Positions 6,227 to 9,028 of a DNA stretch of 9,028 nucleotides are shown here, in pieces (position 1 is the stretch's first letter; each line of letters starts with the position of its first letter). This stretch comes from BOG-908 sp964657885 (GTDB taxonomy: Bacteria > Pseudomonadota > Alphaproteobacteria > Acetobacterales > Acetobacteraceae). The notes beneath the pieces are model-generated. The model was not told where the DNA came from. It did no database searches and was given only the letters and a program-made list of their open reading frames with translations. Where the stretch lies: NCBI GenBank assembly GCA_964657885.1, contig CAZZWO010000124.1:1-9028 (forward strand). The letters run 5' to 3'. The translations under genes were made by a program, and so were the position numbers.

Positions 6227-6904
6227 TCAGGCAGCGAGCCAGACCGGATCCTTCAGGCGCGCCACGAACGCTGAGTGTGCCGCAAGCTGCTCATCGGTCG
6301 GCACGATCGGCCGGGCGGTACGGTGTTCCGCCCGCGCGTAGGTGTAGAACTGCTCCGACTGCGCGGCACTGCCCAGCACCAGCCCACGCTGCCGGCCGCC
6401 GGTCAGCTCGACATAGACGTCGGCGAGCAGCCGGCAATCGAGCAGGGCGTTGTGCGTCGTCCGTTCCGAAAGGTCGATCGCGAAGCGGTTGCACAGCGCA
6501 TTGAGGCTGTTCGGCATGCCGGGAAAGCGCGCCTTGGCCAGCGCCAGCGTGTCGATCATCCGCCCCTCATGGAGCGGCGGCAGCGACAGCCGGCGAAGTT
6601 CGGCGTTGACGAAGCCGAAATCGAATGCCGCGTTATGCGCCACCAGCGGCGCATCCCCGAAGAAGGCGAGCAGTTCGTCCACGATTTCGGCAAAGCGCGG
6701 CTTGCCCATCAGATGGCTGCGCGAATAGCCGTGCACCCGCGTCGCCTCCTCCGGCACATCGCGTTCCGGATCGATCAAGCAATGGAAAAACCGGGCGGTC
6801 GGCAAGTCCCGCACCAGTTCGATCGCCGCGATCTCCAGAATGCGGTCGCCGGTGGCGGGGTCGAGTCCGGTGGTTTCGGTGTCGAACAGGACGGATCGGC
6901 TCAT
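6227..6904 (-). CDS. dnaQ: DNA polymerase III epsilon subunit (3'-5' proofreading exonuclease)
   Basis: A 225-residue DEDDh exonuclease that proofreads for the replicative polymerase core. From the chosen ATG, Exo I is LFDTETTGLDP (6-16, metal ligands Asp8 and Glu10). Exo II is LVAHNAAFDFGFV (87-99, Asp95), and Exo III is THNALLDCRLLADVY (150-164, His151 and Asp156), so all four catalytic acids and the general-base His are present. A C-terminal tail of about 50 residues includes PTDEQLAAHSAFVARLKDP, expected to contact the polymerase alpha subunit by analogy with E. coli; I do not see a clear QxxLF-type clamp-binding motif. The start codon overlaps the coaE stop as ATGA (6901-6904), the usual coupling overlap. 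An in-frame ATG at 6937 would add 11 residues inside coaE and is less likely. It is the last gene of the visible operon; secB, which often follows in alphaproteobacteria, is absent here. Confidence 0.96.
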   Translation of the reverse strand: MSRSVLFDTETTGLDPATGDRILEIAAIELVRDLPTARFFHCLIDPERDVPEEATRVHGYSRSHLMGKPRFAEIVDELLAFFGDAPLVAHNAAFDFGFVNAELRRLSLPPLHEGRMIDTLALAKARFPGMPNSLNALCNRFAIDLSERTTHNALLDCRLLADVYVELTGGRQRGLVLGSAAQSEQFYTYARAEHRTARPIVPTDEQLAAHSAFVARLKDPVWLAA

Positions 6905-7500
6905 GACTGCGACTCGGTGCGTTGCGCGTGCAGCCATCTTCGCATGGCGCGGACTGCGTGGAAGCGCGACAGGCCGGTGCGGATCACCACATCCGACCGC
7001 CGCACGCGTTCGCGGTCCGGTGTCTGCAAGGCGATCACCCGGTCGATATCGGCGTCGCTCATCCGCCCGCGCCGCCGAACCCGCGCAAGCTGGACCGGCA
7101 GCGGCGACGACACCGTCATCACCTGGTCCACGCGGCTGTCGGCGCCGGTCTCGAACAGCAGCGGTATGTCGAGTACAGCCAGCGTTGCGCCGGATGCCCG
7201 CGCGCGCGCCAGGAAGCGGCGCTGCTCGGCCCGCACCATCGGATGCAGGATGTTCTCCAGCACACGCAGCCGGGCGCGGTCCGACAGCACCGCCGCGCGC
7301 AGGGCGGCGCGGTCCAGCACGCCATCGCGGACGGTGCCGGGAAAGGCCGCATCGATGGCCGGCAGCGCGCGGCCGCCGGGCGCCTGCAGCCGATGCACGG
7401 CGGCGTCCGAGTCGAACACCGGGATGTGCGCCAGGCGCAGCACGCGCGAGGCCGTCGATTTGCCCATGCCGATGCCGCCGGTGAGCCCAACGATTTTCAA
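6901..7500 (-). CDS. coaE: Dephospho-CoA kinase
   Basis: A 199-residue P-loop kinase catalysing the last step of coenzyme A synthesis, phosphorylating the ribose 3'-OH of dephospho-CoA in the cytoplasm. The Walker A motif is GGIGMGKST (8-16). VFDSDAAVHRL (28-38) carries the two conserved Asp residues (30 and 32) of the family, HPMV is at 86-89, and LDIPLLFETG (110-119) is the substrate-side strand. RRRGRMSDADI (142-152) lies in the basic lid and is followed by R..LQ.P conserved residues (IALQTPDRER). Length is normal. The only usable start after the in-frame aroE stop is TTG (7498-7500). It places Met directly before KIVGLTGGIG, as in homologues, and has GAAGA 7 nt upstream. The last four bases overlap the dnaQ ATG. 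Codon use is like that of its neighbours. Confidence 0.97.
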   Translation of the reverse strand: MKIVGLTGGIGMGKSTASRVLRLAHIPVFDSDAAVHRLQAPGGRALPAIDAAFPGTVRDGVLDRAALRAAVLSDRARLRVLENILHPMVRAEQRRFLARARASGATLAVLDIPLLFETGADSRVDQVMTVSSPLPVQLARVRRRGRMSDADIDRVIALQTPDRERVRRSDVVIRTGLSRFHAVRAMRRWLHAQRTESQS

Positions 7501-7507
7501 AGTCGCA

Positions 7508-7512
7508 TCTTC
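7508..7512 (-). promoter_or_regulatory. Ribosome binding site supporting the TTG start of coaE
   Basis: On the minus strand GAAGA lies 7 nt before the TTG at 7498-7500, in the 24-nt gap after the aroE stop. It is a partial match to the Shine-Dalgarno consensus but the only one at proper distance. Confidence 0.4.
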
Positions 7513-7524
7513 AAGCGGGCATCC

Positions 7525-8355
7525 TCACCGCGGCGGAATGTCGGCGGCGATCATATCCCAGGTCTCGCGGTCGACCTCCGGCGTGACGCCGAACCACGCG
7601 GCAAAGCCCGGCACCGCCTGGTGCAGCAGCATGCCGAGGCCCGGCACGGTGCGCAGCCCCTGTGCCCGAGCGCGGGCGAGCAGCGCCGTCTCCATGGGAA
7701 CGTAAACGATATCCGCGACCACGAGGTCGGGCGACGCGCCGGACAGGGTAATATCGAGCGGCGGCTGGCCGTGCATGCCGAGCGAGGTGGTGTTCACCAG
7801 CAACGCTCTCCCGGCGGCAGCATTCGCCCGCGCCTCCCAGCCGACCAGTTCGAGTTCCGGCATCACCGCCCGCAGCGCCTGCGCCCTCTCGTGCGAGCGG
7901 TTGCAGATCGCAACGGCCGCTCCGGCGTCGAGCAGGGCGGCGGCGATCGCACGGGCCGCGCCCCCCGCTCCGAGCAGCAACGCCGGTCCGCGCGGCGACA
8001 CCCCGTGTGCGGTGAGGTTGGCGAGGAAACCGGCGCCGTCGGTGTTGCTGCCCGACACGCCACGCGGCCCGAACACCAGCGTGTTGACCGCCCCCGCGCG
8101 CCGGGCCGACTCGTCCACATGATCGCACAGGGCGAGCACCGCCTCCTTGTGCGGTATCGTGACGTTCGCGCCGGCAAAGCCCGCTGCCCGCAGGCCCCGC
8201 AAAGCCGCGGCGAGGTCAGCTTGCTGCACCGGCAGGGGCACGTAGGCGCCGTCGATCCGGTGCCGCGCGAGCCAGTGATTGTGCAGCATGGGCGACCGGG
8301 AATGCACGACGGGGTTGCCGATCACGCCGGCGACCCTCGCGCCGCCGGAGATCAC
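7525..8355 (-). CDS. aroE: Shikimate dehydrogenase (NADP+)
   Basis: A 276-residue enzyme of the shikimate pathway that reduces 3-dehydroshikimate to shikimate with NADPH, feeding aromatic amino acid synthesis. Substrate-binding residues are in VIGNPVVHSRSPMLHN (11-26, SRSP). Catalytic Lys70 is in NVTIPHKE (64-71), and Asp106 in SNTDGAGF (103-110) completes the Lys-Asp pair. The Rossmann loop is LGAGGAARA (128-136), and NRS (152-154) is the usual NADP phosphate-binding N-R-S/T. The C-terminal GLGMLLHQA (239-247) supplies the conserved Gln. Length is standard. The GTG start at 8355 overlaps the TGA of the upstream gene as GTGA. A GTG at 8325 has a better-spaced GAGGG but would remove most of the first beta strand, so I kept the longer form. 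coaE follows after 24 nt. Confidence 0.97.
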   Translation of the reverse strand: MISGGARVAGVIGNPVVHSRSPMLHNHWLARHRIDGAYVPLPVQQADLAAALRGLRAAGFAGANVTIPHKEAVLALCDHVDESARRAGAVNTLVFGPRGVSGSNTDGAGFLANLTAHGVSPRGPALLLGAGGAARAIAAALLDAGAAVAICNRSHERAQALRAVMPELELVGWEARANAAAGRALLVNTTSLGMHGQPPLDITLSGASPDLVVADIVYVPMETALLARARAQGLRTVPGLGMLLHQAVPGFAAWFGVTPEVDRETWDMIAADIPPR

Positions 8356-9028
8356 GCCTCCACAGCCTGCAACACGGACAATCCGGCGATGGTGCCGGCC
8401 ACCTCGCGGGGCTGGGTGTTCACCTGCGGCAGTCCCATCAGCTCGCCATGGGTGCCGCGGGCCAGCGGTCCGGCGACGAACAGGTTCGGCCAGGCCGAGC
8501 CGTCGGCCCGCAACACCCGGCTGGCGCTGTCCACCCAGATCCCCAGCGCCGCCGGGTCCGCCTGCAGGTCACCGCGCTCGGCCAGGCCGCGCAGCAGCGG
8601 GTGCGATGCGGTCACCGACCGGTGGCCCGGGCCGGTGCAGTTGATCACCCCGTCGAAAGCGTCGGTCCGCGTGGTGCCCGAGCCGCGTGGCCGGACCGTG
8701 ACCTCGATCACCGGCACGCCATCCTGTCCCACCCGCGGATGCGCGCCCACCAGATGCGCCGCCTCCACCCGCAGCAGACCGTCGTTCCGCGCCTGGCGAA
8801 CGATCTCGTCGATCTGCGGCGCGCACTGGAAACGATGGACGTCCCAATAAGTGCGCAGATGGCGCAGCGCCCGGCGGCGCGCAGACCAATCGAGCGTGCC
8901 CCATGCGGATGCGGCCTGCTGCCGCAACGCATCGATGATGTTTTCCCACGGCCGGCCGCCCTGCCTGGCAATAGCGATGGCGGCCCGCACCCGGTGCAGC
9001 AGCGCGGCGGCGCTGTGTTCCGGCGCGG
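8352..9028 (-). CDS. NAD(P)/FAD-binding protein of the YdhS type (COG4529-like), C-terminal part
   Basis: The frame is open to the right edge, so about 224 C-terminal residues of a longer protein (family about 450-480) are seen. The pattern matches the YdhS/FAD-NAD-binding group: RPWENIIDALRQQ, then RRALRHLRTYWDVHRFQCAPQIDEIV (helical segment with the W-D-V-H-R block). Next comes GVINCTGPGHR, a cofactor-domain strand typical of flavoprotein monooxygenase-like folds, a short region with LGIWVDSASRVLRADGSAWPNLFVAGPL, and the closing RGTHGELMGLPQVNTQ. The N-terminal GxGxxG FAD-binding loop lies outside the window. The reaction is unknown: YdhS-type proteins are largely uncharacterised, and siderophore-hydroxylase-like or other oxidoreductase activity is only a possibility. 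The stop overlaps the aroE start by four bases (GTGA), so it is co-translated with shikimate dehydrogenase. I am confident of the broad family and not of function. Confidence 0.8.
   Translation of the reverse strand, partial: APEHSAAALLHRVRAAIAIARQGGRPWENIIDALRQQAASAWGTLDWSARRRALRHLRTYWDVHRFQCAPQIDEIVRQARNDGLLRVEAAHLVGAHPRVGQDGVPVIEVTVRPRGSGTTRTDAFDGVINCTGPGHRSVTASHPLLRGLAERGDLQADPAALGIWVDSASRVLRADGSAWPNLFVAGPLARGTHGELMGLPQVNTQPREVAGTIAGLSVLQAVEA

Noticed and set aside
5069..6274. 401-codon open frame on the plus strand
   Set aside because: It is antisense to the esterase and the end of dnaQ; the esterase frame carries all catalytic motifs.
6089..6274. Possible small plus-strand gene (61 codons) starting at three consecutive ATG codons after GAGAAG
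   Set aside because: It is only the tail of a long antisense frame and overlaps the end of dnaQ. Its product resembles nothing I know, and a palindrome interrupts it. The Shine-Dalgarno match may be chance.
8323..8325. Alternative GTG start for aroE with a well-spaced GAGGG
   Set aside because: It would begin directly at VIGNP and remove most of the first beta strand seen in homologues. The GTGA overlap supports the upstream GTG.
6922..8850. 642-codon open frame on the plus strand
   Set aside because: It lies antisense across coaE, aroE and the YdhS-like gene, which all have complete family motifs. Its translation is Arg/His/Pro-rich with no recognisable domain. This is typical of GC-rich coding DNA.

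Overview
The window is dense, GC-rich bacterial chromosome with nine recognisable protein genes, two of them cut by the window edges. There are no RNA genes, insertion sequences or CRISPR arrays. The GC-rich codon use, the aroE-coaE-dnaQ order, the KMGKT form of the TyrRS signature loop and a PHB-depolymerase-type esterase all fit an alphaproteobacterium, perhaps Rhodospirillales/Acetobacteraceae. The class is a fair inference; the family is a guess.

Layout from left to right. Positions 1-1059 (+) hold the end of kdpB and all of kdpC, the tail of the high-affinity K+ pump operon. kdpDE does not follow. Instead kdpC runs 23 bp into the end of a convergent gene, a lipoprotein lytic transglycosylase with a SPOR domain (minus strand, to about 2380). 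Upstream of that gene on the same strand is tyrS (2551-3804). anmK (+, from 3843) diverges from tyrS across only 38 bp and converges on a PHB-depolymerase-like esterase (minus, 4958-6058). The two stop codons of that pair lie inside one imperfect hairpin. A 168-bp gene-free stretch (6059-6226) follows. The rest is a tightly packed minus-strand operon read from the right edge: a YdhS-like NAD(P)/FAD-binding protein (partial), aroE, coaE, dnaQ.

Functional links. Lytic transglycosylases release 1,6-anhydroMurNAc muropeptides, and AnmK returns anhydroMurNAc to the amino-sugar pool, so the two genes flanking tyrS sit at the start and near the end of one wall-recycling route. In the right-hand operon, stop/start overlaps of GTGA and ATGA plus a 24-nt spacer suggest translational coupling of shikimate synthesis, CoA synthesis and replication proofreading.

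This is mostly a housekeeping region, and I see no convincing undescribed system. The most distinctive item is a duplicated 17-residue Cys/Trp/Asp/Pro module in the linker of the lytic transglycosylase. Longest gene-free stretches: 2381-2550 (170 bp, no convincing promoter or terminator) and 6059-6226 (168 bp, holds one short palindrome). No gene-free stretch exceeds 300 bp.
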